Part shown: piece after piece, positions 6,084 through 6,617 of the stretch
Layout: every line of letters begins with the position of its first letter
How positions within the stretch are numbered: the stretch's first letter is position 1
Source: Candidatus Methanoplasma sp.
Lineage (GTDB): Archaea > Thermoplasmatota > Thermoplasmata > Methanomassiliicoccales > Methanomethylophilaceae
Length of the DNA: 6,617 bases
Assembly: GCA_031288985.1 (NCBI GenBank)
Contig: JAITQH010000056.1
Location: forward strand, 1-6,617
Reading direction: 5' to 3'
Program-made: the position numbers and the translations under genes
The notes under the pieces: model-generated
The model's input: the letters and a program-made list of their open reading frames with translations, nothing else
What the model was told of the DNA's origin: nothing
Databases searched by the model: none

Positions 6084-6617
6084 ATGGATGTAAATGAAAA
6101 ACGTAATGAAATAAACAAGCGGAGAGTGAAATACGGCTTTTTGATGGCTTTGTTCTGCGCCCTGTTCTGGGGAATATGGTATGTTCCCGGAACGTTCATC
6201 TGGAATTTTGATGTAGTGAACGAGTTCCAGGCGGTCATCGACGGAGTCGTCTTTGACGCAGACTACCTCGCCAGCAACAAGGCGTTCCTTGCCGCCGCAA
6301 TATTGATCACAGGCCTGAATGCGGCGTTCGTAATGCTGTCGTATCTCATATGGAACCTGTATCTCGGAAAAGCGAAGTTCTCCGAGATGAAGAGAAGCAT
6401 CGTTAAGCTGAGGGCGTGCACCAAATACTACCTTTTGGGCGCCATATGCGGAGGGCCCATCGCCATACTCGGATCGTTCATCGCGATGGGGTACATCGGC
6501 GGAGCGTTCGCCGCAGTGGCTGCGCTTGCCTATCCCGTCATAGGGACCGTGCTCTCATCGACCTGGCTCGGCCAGAAAGTGTCGAGGAGGGCCCTTGCAG
6601 GCATTCTCATCATAGTC
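6084..6617 (+). CDS. mttP: DMT/EamA-type membrane transporter, probable trimethylamine permease (3' end outside window)
   Basis: This open frame of 178 codons runs unbroken from ATG at 6084 to the window edge. The start follows AGGAGG (6070-6075) at 8 bases. After a charged N-terminus (KRNEINKRRVK), hydrophobic segments lie near 17-40, 66-92, 114-136 and 138-160, with another beginning near 168. The first helix has ALFWGIWYVPG, and the stretch LAYPVIGTVLSSTWLGQKVS (148-167) followed by a new helix resembles the repeat unit of drug/metabolite transporters (EamA type). In M. barkeri a permease gene named mttP directly follows mttC; position and fold suggest this is its counterpart, importing trimethylamine. 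The substrate and the symbol are inferred from context. It is not homologous in visible motifs to the APC permease at 1826-3289. Confidence 0.7.
   Translation, partial: MDVNEKRNEINKRRVKYGFLMALFCALFWGIWYVPGTFIWNFDVVNEFQAVIDGVVFDADYLASNKAFLAAAILITGLNAAFVMLSYLIWNLYLGKAKFSEMKRSIVKLRACTKYYLLGAICGGPIAILGSFIAMGYIGGAFAAVAALAYPVIGTVLSSTWLGQKVSRRALAGILIIV

Overview
This window reads as a methylamine-utilisation locus of a methanogenic archaeon that encodes pyrrolysine (Pyl). Two methyltransferase genes, mtbB (dimethylamine) and mttB (trimethylamine), are each interrupted by a single in-frame TAG. In both, homologous protein continues in the same frame after the TAG, and the TAG sits at or next to the position where the Methanosarcina enzymes carry Pyl. 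Archaeal signs are strong Shine-Dalgarno sites, TTTTAAATA-type TATA boxes and oligo-T tracts after hairpins. The coding sequence is clearly GC-rich, unlike Methanosarcina (about 40% GC). The gene order also differs from the M. barkeri mtbC-mttB-mttC-mttP-mtbB cluster. Both points suggest the order Methanomassiliicoccales (for example a Ca. Methanomethylophilus-like gut lineage); this assignment is inference.

Layout, all genes on the + strand. (i) 1-335: 3' part of a corrinoid protein gene, most likely mtbC. (ii) 351-1751: mtbB with TAG at 1413-1415, followed by a hairpin plus T6. (iii) 1826-3289: a 12-helix APC-superfamily permease, followed by two hairpins and a T7 tract. (iv) 3290-3821: a 532-base non-coding region, very AT-rich in its first two thirds. 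It holds two identical TATA-like boxes and a cluster of TAGTC repeats and palindromes just upstream of a leader of roughly 160 bases. (v) 3822-5315: mttB with TAG at 4821-4823. (vi) 5320-5976: mttC, followed by an 11-bp hairpin. (vii) 6084-6617: the start of a DMT/EamA-type transporter, probably MttP, cut by the window end.

How the genes work together: a permease brings a methylamine into the cell. The Pyl methyltransferase (MtbB or MttB) moves one methyl group to the Co(I) corrinoid carried by its cognate protein (MtbC or MttC). A methylcorrinoid:CoM methyltransferase (MtbA, not in this window) then makes methyl-CoM for methanogenesis. Pyl biosynthesis and tRNA genes (pylTSBCD) and the corrinoid activator RamA are also needed and are not in this window.

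I see no wholly new system. The points most worth a second look are a PYLIS-like stem-loop just after the mtbB TAG, the repeat cluster at the mttB promoter, and hairpins between each methyltransferase unit and its permease with no clear promoter in between.
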